From: Bacteroidales bacterium
GTDB lineage: Bacteria; Bacteroidota; Bacteroidia; Bacteroidales; UBA932
Length of the DNA: 64,000 nucleotides
Reading direction: 5' to 3'
Assembly: GCA_022653675.1 (NCBI GenBank)
Contig: JALCST010000006.1
Coordinates: 1 to 64,000, forward strand
A model generated the notes under the pieces. That model did no database searches. It saw nothing but the letters and a program-made list of their open reading frames with translations, and had not been told where the DNA came from. Position numbers and translations under genes: made by a program. Positions within the stretch are counted from its first letter, which is position 1; each line of letters opens with the position of its first letter. Positions 8,157 through 15,591 of this stretch are shown here, one piece after another.

Positions 8157-8846
8157 ATGGCAAGATTCACAAAATTGGAAGTGCTGCATACGATGAAGGA
8201 ACGCAGCATGGTTCCCGTCTTTTACGACGGCGACATAGGAATAACCGAACACGTCCTAAAGGCGTGCTACGAAGGGGGAGTAAGGCTTTTCGAGTTCACG
8301 AACAGGGGTGATTTCGCATCCGAGGTGTTCGTGGCATTGGCTAAATATGCGGAAAGGGAGTGCCCCGAAATGATTTTAGGTGCGGGCACCGTCATTGATG
8401 CTCCCACTGCTGCCATATACATGCAGTTCGGTGCCAACTTCATAGTCGGTCCCTGCTTCAACGCCGAGGTCGCCAGGATATGCAACAGGCATTGCGTTCC
8501 ATATATTCCTGGTTGCGGAACCGTGACTGAAATTGGCGATGCCGAGGAGTGCGGCTGCGACGTCTGCAAGATTTTCCCTGCCGGATGCGTTGGAGGCCCG
8601 GCCTTCGTAAAGAACATAAAGGCTCCCCTGCCTTGGGCCAACATACTGGCGACCGGTGCTGTGGAACCTACGGAAGAGAATCTTTCCGCATGGTTCAAGG
8701 CGGGAACGTTTGCGGTCGGGATGGGCTCCCGGTTGTTTCCGAAGGACGTGATAGCTTCAGGAGACTGGCAGGCGATCACGGACAAATGCATATTTGCATT
8801 CAAGGTTATAGAATCCAATAAAAAATTGAATCTGAAACGACAATAA
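8157..8846 (+). CDS. eda: KDPG aldolase
   Basis: A 229-residue class I aldolase of the KDPG/KHG family. It cleaves KDPG to pyruvate and glyceraldehyde 3-phosphate, the last step of the pathway. The Schiff-base lysine is K138 in DVCKIFPA; GAGTVID and the pyruvate-binding region FIVGPC are also recognisable. It lies between the kinase and the transporter genes with 14-bp and 1-bp gaps, consistent with one transcript. Confidence 0.93.
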   Translation: MARFTKLEVLHTMKERSMVPVFYDGDIGITEHVLKACYEGGVRLFEFTNRGDFASEVFVALAKYAERECPEMILGAGTVIDAPTAAIYMQFGANFIVGPCFNAEVARICNRHCVPYIPGCGTVTEIGDAEECGCDVCKIFPAGCVGGPAFVKNIKAPLPWANILATGAVEPTEENLSAWFKAGTFAVGMGSRLFPKDVIASGDWQAITDKCIFAFKVIESNKKLNLKRQ

Positions 8847-8847
8847 A

Positions 8848-10308
8848 ATGGGAATTTCCGACAAGGCCGGCAAGATGACTTCGTACCGTTGGCTCATCTG
8901 CTTCATGCTTTTTTTCGCGACGACGGTAAACTATATGGACCGGCAGGTCCTTTCCCTGACATGGAAAGACTTCATAGCTCCCGAATTCCATTGGACCAAC
9001 AATGATTACGGAAAGATAACTTCCACGTTTTCCATTTTCTATGCGATCGCCATGCTTTTCGCCGGCCGCTTCGTTGACTGGATGGACACCAAGAAAGGTT
9101 ATCTGTGGTCGATAGGCATATGGTCGGTAGGCGCTTGCTTGCATGCGTTCTGCGGAATAGCCACTTCCGGTATTGCCACTGGAACGTGGATATTCAATTT
9201 CGCTGGGGCAAAGGCGGCGTTAGCTCTTATGGATAACATATCCAAAATAGTGACGGTCAGCGTTTCGCTCTTCATCTTCGCCCGGCTTGTCCTTGCGATA
9301 GGCGAGGCTGGCAACTTCCCGGCGGCGATAAAAGCCACCGCCGAATATTTCCCGCGCAAGGACCGTGCATTCGCTACGAGCCTCTTCAATGCCGGTGCGA
9401 CCGTCGGTGCGCTGATCGCTCCCGTGACGATACCCGCCATAGCAGTGAAATTCGGATGGGAGATGGCCTTCATATTCATAGGCGCCCTCGGATTCATCTG
9501 GATGGGAATCTGGGTGTTTGTCTATAAGAAGCCGGAAAGGAACAAACATGTCAACGAAGCCGAACTGAATTATATCCTGCAGGATTCCGAAGCCGACAAG
9601 GCTGCCGGCGTCGGGGATACGGCAGTACGTGACGCAAAGAAGATTTCATTATGGAAATGCCTAAGTTTCAAACAGACATGGGCCTTCGCTTTCGGAAAAT
9701 TCATGACCGACGGCGTATGGTGGTTTTTCCTGTTCTGGATACCGGCCTATCTTAGCTCCGTTTACGGACTTACTTCCGATATGCCCAAAGCACAGATGCT
9801 CATTTTCGTATTGTATGCTATAACCCTGCTTTCGATAGTCGGTGGCTACCTGCCTTCCATCTTCGTCAGGAAGCTAGGTATCAACCCTTACGAGGCAAAG
9901 ATGCGTGCCATGCTGATTTTCGCCTTCGTACCGTTGCTTGTCTTGTTCGCTCAGCCGCTCGGGCACATCTCCGTCTGGATACCCGTCGTATTGATAGGGC
10001 TTGCCGGGGCAGCCCACCAGTCTTGGAGTGCCAATATATTCTCCACGGTCGGAGACATGTTCCCGAAGAGTGCGATCGCCACGGTGACGGGCATCGGAGG
10101 AATGGCCGGCGGAGTAGGATCCTTCATAATCAACCGCGTTAGCGGGGCTCTTTTCGACCATGCGGCTGCAGTGAATATGAAGTTCATGGGGTTCAGAGGT
10201 ATAGAATCCGGGTACTTCATAATCTTCTGCGTTTGCGGTGTCGCATATATTATCGGTTGGGTCGTAATGAAACTTCTCGTACCTAAGTACAAGCCTATAG
10301 AAGTATAA
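8848..10308 (+). CDS. exuT: Hexuronate transporter, MFS family
   Basis: A 486-residue major facilitator of the anion:cation symporter branch, the ExuT-like group. The first membrane helix is followed by NYMDRQVLS, a hallmark of this group, and GEAGNFPAAIKATAEYFP is the matching central motif. About 12 membrane segments are visible. An extra hydrophobic/amphipathic insertion follows the second helix pair (about residues 95-135). Co-transcription with kdgK and eda and the shared operator argue that it imports galacturonate or glucuronate. Substrate preference between them is not determined. Confidence 0.88.
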   Translation: MGISDKAGKMTSYRWLICFMLFFATTVNYMDRQVLSLTWKDFIAPEFHWTNNDYGKITSTFSIFYAIAMLFAGRFVDWMDTKKGYLWSIGIWSVGACLHAFCGIATSGIATGTWIFNFAGAKAALALMDNISKIVTVSVSLFIFARLVLAIGEAGNFPAAIKATAEYFPRKDRAFATSLFNAGATVGALIAPVTIPAIAVKFGWEMAFIFIGALGFIWMGIWVFVYKKPERNKHVNEAELNYILQDSEADKAAGVGDTAVRDAKKISLWKCLSFKQTWAFAFGKFMTDGVWWFFLFWIPAYLSSVYGLTSDMPKAQMLIFVLYAITLLSIVGGYLPSIFVRKLGINPYEAKMRAMLIFAFVPLLVLFAQPLGHISVWIPVVLIGLAGAAHQSWSANIFSTVGDMFPKSAIATVTGIGGMAGGVGSFIINRVSGALFDHAAAVNMKFMGFRGIESGYFIIFCVCGVAYIIGWVVMKLLVPKYKPIEV

Positions 10309-10311
10309 AAT

Positions 10312-10342
10312 TTTGCATAGTCATAAAAAATTGATACTTTTG
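10312..10342 (+). promoter_or_regulatory. tRNA-Lys promoter
   Basis: TTTG at 10312-10315 and TACTTTTG at 10335-10342 are separated by 19 bp. This is a textbook Bacteroidota -33/-7 pair, about 55 bp upstream of the tRNA. Confidence 0.75.
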
Positions 10343-10397
10343 CACCCCTTGAAAGGATGAACGGCTTCCGAATAAACGTGAAATCCTTTTCGGGGAA

Positions 10398-10470
10398 GAT
10401 CCGCTAGCTCAGTTGGTAGAGCACAACACTTTTAATGTTGGGGTCTCGGGTTCGAACCCCGAGCGGGTCA
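10398..10470 (+). tRNA. tRNA-Lys (anticodon TTT)
   Basis: A 73-nt cloverleaf. The acceptor stem GATCCGC pairs with GCGGGTC. The D arm contains GCTCAGTTGGTAGAGC. The anticodon stem CAACA/TGTTG encloses CTTTTAA, giving anticodon TTT. The T arm is TCGGGTTCGAACCCCGA. The CCA end is not encoded. No integrase gene or second copy of its 3' end was seen nearby. Confidence 0.97.
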
Positions 10471-10583
10471 CAAAGTTCAGCTTCTCTCCGGAGCCCGGGC
10501 GCTACTGAGCCCAATTCGCTGCTAATCCAAGCCGCCACTAATTACTAAGCTTAGTCACTACTAATCCTGAACGCTCTATGACG

Positions 10584-10712
10584 GAGCGCAGCACTTTTCT
10601 TTCAAACAGCTTGTAATCTGTTGTTTAGAGCAGAGTCGCATAGAGGAATGTGGCCATAGTATTCTACGCAAGTACCTTATTGACAGGTATTAGGGAGAAA
10701 AGTGCTGCGCTC
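10584..10712. repeat. Repeat family B, copy B1 (129 bp, perfect 17-bp inverted termini)
   Basis: It begins GAGCGCAGCACTTTTCT and ends with its exact reverse complement AGAAAAGTGCTGCGCTC. Copies of identical length are at 14637-14765 and 15079-15207. By eye B1 and B3 match at about 119 of 129 positions. No coding sequence is present. Confidence 0.8.
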
Positions 10713-10738
10713 GCCTATTTTCATATCTCCGGGGCAGC

Positions 10739-10891
10739 TTTCACCGTAGGTAAATTGGGGAAAGAGGCCTCACAGGTGTTTCCCGAGCCGATTTTGGAGA
10801 CCGAGTCTGCCAATCGAAAATCGAAACAGAATCTCAAACACAGCTAACTTGCTGATTGCCAATAGTAGTACCCAATTTACCTACGATGAAA
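10739..10891. repeat. Repeat family A, copy A2 (153 bp)
   Basis: It starts TTTCACCGTAGGTAAATTGG and ends CCAATTTACCTACGATGAAA. It is nearly identical to A6 at 15233-15385 (about 149 of 153 positions by eye). It follows B1 after a 26-bp spacer, and the same B-then-A order recurs at 15079-15385. Confidence 0.8.
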
Positions 10892-10914
10892 TGGTCCTCA
10901 CCTTTCGGGAACGC

Positions 10915-10935
10915 TTTTCATCGTAGGTAAATTTG
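10915..10935. repeat. Isolated family A terminus
   Basis: TTTTCATCGTAGGTAAATTTG is a lone left-type terminus. It is inverted relative to the right end of A2, so 10874-10891 and 10915-10933 could form a hairpin stem of about 18 bp with a short loop. Confidence 0.6.
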
Positions 10936-10942
10936 ATAAACT

Positions 10943-10970
10943 AGCCCTTGAGATAACTAAAGGGCTGTTT
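10943..10970 (+). terminator. Terminator-like hairpin
   Basis: AGCCCTT / AAGGGCT forms a 7-bp stem with a 10-base loop, followed by GTTTTG on the plus strand. No plus-strand gene precedes it other than the tRNA about 470 bp upstream, so its role is uncertain. Confidence 0.45.
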
Positions 10971-11116
10971 TGTGGAATCTATTTTTTTGTCAAACTTCCG
11001 GTTGGACCACCACTGCGGGAAAACCATCGCGCAGTGCCAGGGTAATCCTGGTGGCGATATTCATGAACGAGCGGGCAAATGGCAATATCGCCATATCTGC
11101 GGCTTCCAATTAATGA

Positions 11117-11156
11117 CATGGCCCCGGAGGTCTTTCGTGTAACTTCCGGGGCCATG
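11117..11156. other. Strong GC-rich hairpin downstream of the lipoprotein pair
   Basis: CATGGCCCCGGA pairs perfectly with TCCGGGGCCATG (12 bp) around a 16-base loop. It lies 28 bp beyond the stop codon of the minus-strand small lipoprotein. There is no T tract on either side, so it may be an RNA 3'-end stabiliser or a terminator without a canonical U tract. Confidence 0.55.
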
Positions 11157-11183
11157 CCAAAAGAGGAGACGCCATTTATGTTT

Positions 11184-11681
11184 TTACTGCCCCGCTTCCC
11201 ACGCCTTCAGGTCGTCGTCGGTGACGGTATAGGTCCAGGTGTGGTAAGTGTAGTAGTTCTTCCTCCCATTTAGGTCCTGCTGCCATGAACGAGCGGTCCA
11301 CGATGACTCTGAGAACAGGAACTTATGTCCTGTGGGGTTATCAGCTTCCGACTCGTACCAGCCCTTAATCAATGATTTGAATTCTGGGTCACTGTAGAAT
11401 TCAACGTAAGTATTATCGTTTGGAAGGCGAGTGTGAGCAATCAGGTCGAAATACAGTTGATCTTCATATGGAGCCCTACCATTTGCAAGGATTGCACTAT
11501 CTCCCGCATCAATTGAAATGCTATCTGATTTAAAGTTGATAGTGGAAGCCCTTATGTATAAGTTTTGGGTAGAGTTGTTCTGAACATACCAGATTCCTAT
11601 GTATGGTGGATTTAAAAGACTCTCCGGATCGCAGGAGCAGAGCAGAACCAGCATGGAGATAAATATAAGTAATTTTTTCAT
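11184..11681 (-). CDS. Small secreted lipoprotein, unknown function
   Basis: A 165-residue protein whose N-terminus MKKLLIFISMLVLLCSC is a lipoprotein signal peptide with Cys at positions 15 and 17. The mature part is hydrophilic (NPPYIGIWYVQNNSTQNLYI and DLIAHTRLPNDNTYVEFYSD) and looks like a small beta-rich domain. No family is recognised. The ATG at 11681 starts 10 bp after the stop of the large lipoprotein gene, so the two are probably one operon. A longer start inside the upstream gene is possible but would bury the signal peptide. Confidence 0.7.
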   Translation of the reverse strand: MKKLLIFISMLVLLCSCDPESLLNPPYIGIWYVQNNSTQNLYIRASTINFKSDSISIDAGDSAILANGRAPYEDQLYFDLIAHTRLPNDNTYVEFYSDPEFKSLIKGWYESEADNPTGHKFLFSESSWTARSWQQDLNGRKNYYTYHTWTYTVTDDDLKAWEAGQ

Positions 11682-11691
11682 TTGGTCTAAA

Positions 11692-13446
11692 TTAAAAACC
11701 GTAATGTACAAATGTGGTATCGATAGGCACTGACTTCGATGTAAAATTAAGCATCAGTTTTGATTTCAGCGATGCAATGTCATCGACGTCGGAGGTCATG
11801 CACGACATGATTTCGTTAAGTGACAGTATGTTATTGCAATATAGATCCCATACTATGCCTGGCCGAAACCAATAAGAAGCTATAATATTTGGGCATTTAT
11901 ATATAGATGTCAGTTTATGGTTATTGTTAAGCATCTTTTCATATTCCATGATATAACCTACCGCAGTAGCCCACATTTCGGTCACGCCGCATTTGCCGTT
12001 ACCCGAAGATGTCTTTGTCCCGTACGGATCATTGAAAGAAGATGCCACGATGCAGTTCGCTTCATAATCCATCACGTCGGCCCACCATGCCATCCCGATA
12101 CCGGAGTACGAGACATTCCGGAAATGGCTCGCGTGAGAGAACTCATGGCAAACGTCTTCGTAGATGCTTTCGTAAGTGCGGTTTTCTATATCGCATATCG
12201 TTATGTCCGGGCCTAAAAGATCAACCAACAGATCTAAAAGGACGTATGCACCGGCTGTTATTGCGGTGGCTCCAGAACCTGTCACCGGTGCGAAAACCAT
12301 CAGGGATATCAATCCGGCATCCGACAGTGTCGTGTATGGAAGCGTTCCATGGTGAAGCATGAGGGTGGATGCCCCTTCGAAGCTTTCGAGTGCCCAGACA
12401 CGCATGCCGCCTGGCGGCGGGGTTATCCCTTCGTTATCGCAGCGCCTGTACCAGTCGTAAGCCGCATCGTTGATGGCCGCAAGCGCCCATGCCTTCTTGT
12501 CGGCGTCGTTGTTCCTGTCCAGGGTGACGCTTCTCGTCTGCTTCATGTTATAGGTATATGGCATGATCAGTGCAAAGCCATAACCCATATTATAACCGTA
12601 CTCGTTTACGAACCTCAATTCGAACCGCGGGGTTCCTATGATGTCTGACAACCCCGCGATGGTATAGGTCCCGTCACTCCTGGTGAAGCCGGTACGGATC
12701 TTGAGGAATCTTCTTGCTCTCACCTTGATGCCCTTTACCGGAAGCGAAGACGAACGGGCCAGGTCGGAATAAAACATTATTTTGCCGGTATTCGATACTG
12801 TGGAACTGGAGGAGCCGGAGGAGCCTGACGAACTGGAAGAGCCGCCGGAACTGCTTTCGCTCTCGTCCGGATTCGTTATGTCGTACGATCTTTGTTCGAC
12901 CTGCCTGAGGTCGATCCCTTCTTTGGAAGCCGTAGCGGAACTTTCATTATCGGGGATCAGGCACGTGTCCAGAATTTCATACCTGACGGCTTTCGGCAGC
13001 GTGTCGTCTATGGGTACGACGGTATATTGCCATGTGAACTCATCGGGCGGTACTGACGGGTCATGATAATCGCTCGGGTCTCCGAGTACCTCGTAATCCA
13101 ATGGATAGTCGTAATACTCGTAATCCAGATCCATGATCTTGTTGAATTCGAGGGAATCCTCGGGCAGCATTCTTACATACAGATAGTTGGGAGTGATTGC
13201 GCTGTCGATGGCGGCCGTATTGCCGCGAGTGGCTGGGTAAAGCTCTTCGCAGGCGGCCCGCATCGCACCGATGGAATAAGGATTTTCGAGCTTTCTCCCC
13301 AGAACGGAATGGTCGACGACGATTTCGGATGCCTTGTGATGATCCGTCATCATTTGGGTGGGAGTGGACAACTCGTCCTCATTGAACGTAGTGCATGCGC
13401 CAATAGCCATGCACCAGAATAAGATTAGTAGTGATTTCGATTTCAT
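11692..13446 (-). CDS. Secreted lipoprotein with HExxH motif, putative metalloprotease-like
   Basis: A 584-residue protein. MKSKSLLILFWCMAIGAC is a lipoprotein signal peptide (lipobox AIGAC). Residues about 20-190 are acidic and of unknown fold, followed by a Ser/Gly-rich linker (about 195-220). A carboxypeptidase-regulatory-like beta domain follows (TGKIMFYSDLA through RTGFTRSDGTYTIAGL). The C-terminal half contains HEFSH at residues 434-438, an HExxH zinc motif, with E462 24 residues later as a possible third ligand of the gluzincin type. Proteolytic function is inferred from this motif only. It is the first gene of a two-gene unit with the small lipoprotein. It lies in the repeat-rich island. 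Confidence 0.65.
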   Translation of the reverse strand: MKSKSLLILFWCMAIGACTTFNEDELSTPTQMMTDHHKASEIVVDHSVLGRKLENPYSIGAMRAACEELYPATRGNTAAIDSAITPNYLYVRMLPEDSLEFNKIMDLDYEYYDYPLDYEVLGDPSDYHDPSVPPDEFTWQYTVVPIDDTLPKAVRYEILDTCLIPDNESSATASKEGIDLRQVEQRSYDITNPDESESSSGGSSSSSGSSGSSSSTVSNTGKIMFYSDLARSSSLPVKGIKVRARRFLKIRTGFTRSDGTYTIAGLSDIIGTPRFELRFVNEYGYNMGYGFALIMPYTYNMKQTRSVTLDRNNDADKKAWALAAINDAAYDWYRRCDNEGITPPPGGMRVWALESFEGASTLMLHHGTLPYTTLSDAGLISLMVFAPVTGSGATAITAGAYVLLDLLVDLLGPDITICDIENRTYESIYEDVCHEFSHASHFRNVSYSGIGMAWWADVMDYEANCIVASSFNDPYGTKTSSGNGKCGVTEMWATAVGYIMEYEKMLNNNHKLTSIYKCPNIIASYWFRPGIVWDLYCNNILSLNEIMSCMTSDVDDIASLKSKLMLNFTSKSVPIDTTFVHYGF

Positions 13447-14028
13447 AGATGTTGTTATTATTGGTTGGAATAGTTTTATGGGTAAATATGTAAAGGTGTT
13501 CTAAGTTACAGTCATTCCGTGACTTTTCCAAATATTTCCGGATTATTTTGAAGTGAAAGTTAAAAACGCTTTCGAGGACTTTACAGGCCATTGTAACCCG
13601 ACTTCTGGAGTGCACTTTAACCGGACTTTTCTTCTTCTTATACTTCTTCTTTTCTTCCTTGTTTTATCACTTAAGTAATTACTCCATTTAGTAAGATTAT
13701 ATTATACCTGGGCTTGGGAATAAATGGATCATGAATGGAAAACCATGTATGTCCTTTTTTTTGATAATCGTGACATTAAAATCCTTGAATCACCTTTCGT
13801 CGTTTTCCCCTCTGTACTTTTCTTCCCTAAACAAACTTGCCTTTCGCGGATCCGTCCATTTGGATTCGATCGAACGAAATAATGAAGTCTCTTGTCTCAA
13901 GATCGTATTGAATTGGCGATTCCAGCATTTTGCCCGATTTCGATGTTCTACCCCCTTGTTATTACTAATACTAAAATCCAGGAGTAAGTCCTTTAGCTAC
14001 GCTAACCCTTTCCATTATTACCCATTAC
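13447..14028. other. AT-rich gene-free segment
   Basis: I see no supportable gene on either strand. Open frames are short, lysine- or serine-rich and lack family features. The segment may be decayed accessory DNA. Confidence 0.4.
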
Positions 14029-14402
14029 CTAACCAAGACGAAATATCGATACATCGGCGATATCGTAGTAAATGCCGTTAACTTCAACTTGGAATTTCAC
14101 GGAGTCAAATCTGCCCATTATAGCGTTGTATTTCCTTTGTATGATATTCTTCTGCCTGTCGCCGGCAAATGCAATGCGTCGTTTGTATTTGCGCTTCAAC
14201 GATGGTTTTATCCCAAGCTCCCTGACAAAAGAGCTTGTGTCAAAGAATGGGAATGCAAGGAAATCCTTTTTGCTGTCGATCGTGTCCGGAAAAGATTCCC
14301 TGGCTTCCCTCTCCGTTTCACCGTATCCGAAAAGATCCTTTTCCGCTTGCAGCATAAACGCCATATTTCCCGTTCCCCGTTTTTCCCCATTGCCGTTACC
14401 AT
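14029..14402 (-). pseudogene. HicB-like antitoxin remnant (two frameshifts)
   Basis: The long minus-strand frame (14029-14364) reads AEKDLFGYGETEREARESF, followed by FDTSSFVRELGIKPSLKRKY and QRKYNAI...DSVKFQV. This is the layout of Bacteroidota HicB-family antitoxins: an N-terminal small domain, then a helix-turn-helix. The missing N-terminus, NGKYGVYAA, is present just upstream in a second frame, and a start codon (MVTAMGKNG) in a third. Two one-base insertions, one in a G run near 14376 and one near 14350, would explain the breaks. No HicA-like toxin partner was found. The family call rests on recalled pattern. Confidence 0.5.
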
Positions 14403-14636
14403 TCTGATATACTTGCTACTTTTTTTTTGCTTATATGTTTCACAAAAGGTGTTCTAAAAGCAAAATATATTTGTACAGTAACGACGCAACCCTAAGGCTG
14501 AGCCTGCACCAAACCACTTAAAATGTTAAGCCCTTTTTTGTCAAACCTCCGGTTGGGTTCCTAATTTTGGAGAATCGGTCTTGGAAAGTAGTCTGGAGTC
14601 TACGTGGTAACCGAAGCTCCGGTTGGGTTTTTGCGG
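14403..14636. other. Spacer between the HicB remnant and repeat B2
   Basis: No gene. It contains a TATATTTG box at 14466-14473 with nothing coding after it, and two short CTCCGGTTGGGTT segments (about 14550 and 14617) also related to 10993. These may be decayed ends of a third repeat type. Confidence 0.4.
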
Positions 14637-14765
14637 GAGCGCAGCACTTTTCTTTCAAATGGCTTGTAATCTGTTTTTTAGGAGGACATCACATATGGGG
14701 ATATTGTAGTTTTGTCTTGTGTAAATGCTTTGGGGTCAGGCGTTAGGGAGAAAAGTGCTGCGCTT
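14637..14765. repeat. Repeat family B, copy B2 (129 bp)
   Basis: It begins GAGCGCAGCACTTTTCT and ends AGAAAAGTGCTGCGCTT, one mismatch from the perfect inverted repeat. The interior is clearly divergent from B1 and B3 although the length is identical. This supports termini under constraint and a variable core. Confidence 0.75.
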
Positions 14766-14813
14766 GAAATGCACATCCGATAACATAGGCTCCATGCCGC
14801 TCATCGAAAGCGC

Positions 14814-14882
14814 TTTTACCTACGATAAAATAGCCCTAAAACCTCCAAGGCGATTTTCACCTACGCTGAAATCAGACATGTA
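14814..14882. repeat. Degenerate family A termini
   Basis: A right-type terminus TTTTACCTACGATAAAA occurs at 14814-14830. A small palindrome TTTCACCTACGCTGAAA lies at about 14865-14881. Both look like remnants or partial copies of family A between B2 and A5. Confidence 0.5.
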
Positions 14883-14896
14883 CTCCAGAGAACGAT

Positions 14897-15049
14897 TTTC
14901 ACCGTAGGTAAATTTGGCAAACAGGCCTCACGGGTGTTTCTTGGCCAGATTTTGAGAACTGAACCAGGCGATATATGATCTATACGTGGCTCCTAACATG
15001 GCTAACTTGCTGGTTGTCAAGAGTAGTGCCAGATTTACCTACGATAAAA
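14897..15049. repeat. Repeat family A, copy A5 (153 bp)
   Basis: It starts TTTCACCGTAGGTAAATTTG and ends CAGATTTACCTACGATAAAAT. Ends and blocks such as CAGGCCTCACGGGTGTTTC and CTAACTTGCTGGTTG are shared with A2 and A6, while the middle has diverged. Confidence 0.75.
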
Positions 15050-15078
15050 TTATTGGCGGCTATGGAAACAGTCTTAAA

Positions 15079-15207
15079 GAGCGCAGCACTTTTCTTTCAA
15101 TCAGCTTGTAATCTGCTGTTTAGAAGAGAGACGCATAGCGGAATGCGGCCATAGTACTCTACGCAAGTACCTTATTGACAGGTGTTAGGGAGAAAAGTGC
15201 TGTGCTC
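15079..15207. repeat. Repeat family B, copy B3 (129 bp)
   Basis: It begins GAGCGCAGCACTTTTCT and ends AGAAAAGTGCTGTGCTC, with one mismatch in the inverted repeat. It is about 92% identical to B1 by eye and followed after 25 bp by A6, reproducing the B1-A2 arrangement. Confidence 0.8.
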
Positions 15208-15232
15208 GCCGACTTTCACATCTCAGGGCAGC

Positions 15233-15385
15233 TTTCACCGTAGGTAAATTGGGGAAAGAGGCCTCACAGGTGTTTCCCGAGCCGATTTTGGAGACCGAGT
15301 CTGCCAATCGAAAATCGAAACAGAATCTCAAATACAGCTAACTTGCTGATTGCCAATGGCGGTACCCAATTTACCTACGATGAAA
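15233..15385. repeat. Repeat family A, copy A6 (153 bp)
   Basis: TTTCACCGTAGGTAAATTGG to CCAATTTACCTACGATGAAA, nearly identical to A2. It forms the right half of the second B-A composite. Confidence 0.8.
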
Positions 15386-15446
15386 TAGTTGTGCCAGATT
15401 TATATGCGATGAAATGGTTGTGCCAGATTTACCTACGATGAAATTC
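15363..15446. repeat. Degenerate tandem repeat of the family A right end (about 29 bp x 3)
   Basis: The right end of A6 is followed by two further units, each of the form GTGCCAGATTTA...CGATGAAATGGTT (15391-15419 and 15420-15446). The first of the added units is degenerate in the CCTAC core. Confidence 0.6.
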
Positions 15447-15591
15447 TGCTGCGACCTGGTCTGACCTAACCAATACGTTTCCCCGGACATTTTCACTGAA
15501 ACGTTTTAACCAGCATCCATTCCACTTGACAGTCAAATAATTAAAGACGCAAATAACTGTAATAGAATTTGTTATTTAGAGATGGAGATGT

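Larger units (their letters stand above)
10471..11183. other. Gene-free island segment downstream of tRNA-Lys
   Basis: This segment of about 710 bp contains no supportable gene. It holds repeat B1, repeat A2, a half copy of A at 10915-10935, a terminator-like hairpin at 10943-10966, the sequence CTTCCGGTTGG (also found near 14550 and 14617) and a strong hairpin at 11117-11156. A 12-bp palindrome ACTAAGCTTAGT lies near 10542. Confidence 0.6.

Noticed and set aside
10398-13446. Integrative element inserted at tRNA-Lys
   Set aside because: No integrase gene and no second copy of the tRNA 3' end were found within the window, so the adjacency is not enough.
13731-14081. A 116-codon plus-strand frame in the AT-rich segment
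   Set aside because: Composition is low-complexity Ser/Leu/Phe-rich, there is no promoter or start context, and it overlaps the better supported HicB-like remnant.
10584-15446. Possible CRISPR array
   Set aside because: Repeats are 129-153 bp with inverted ends, irregularly spaced and without cas genes; there are no short direct repeats with uniform spacers.
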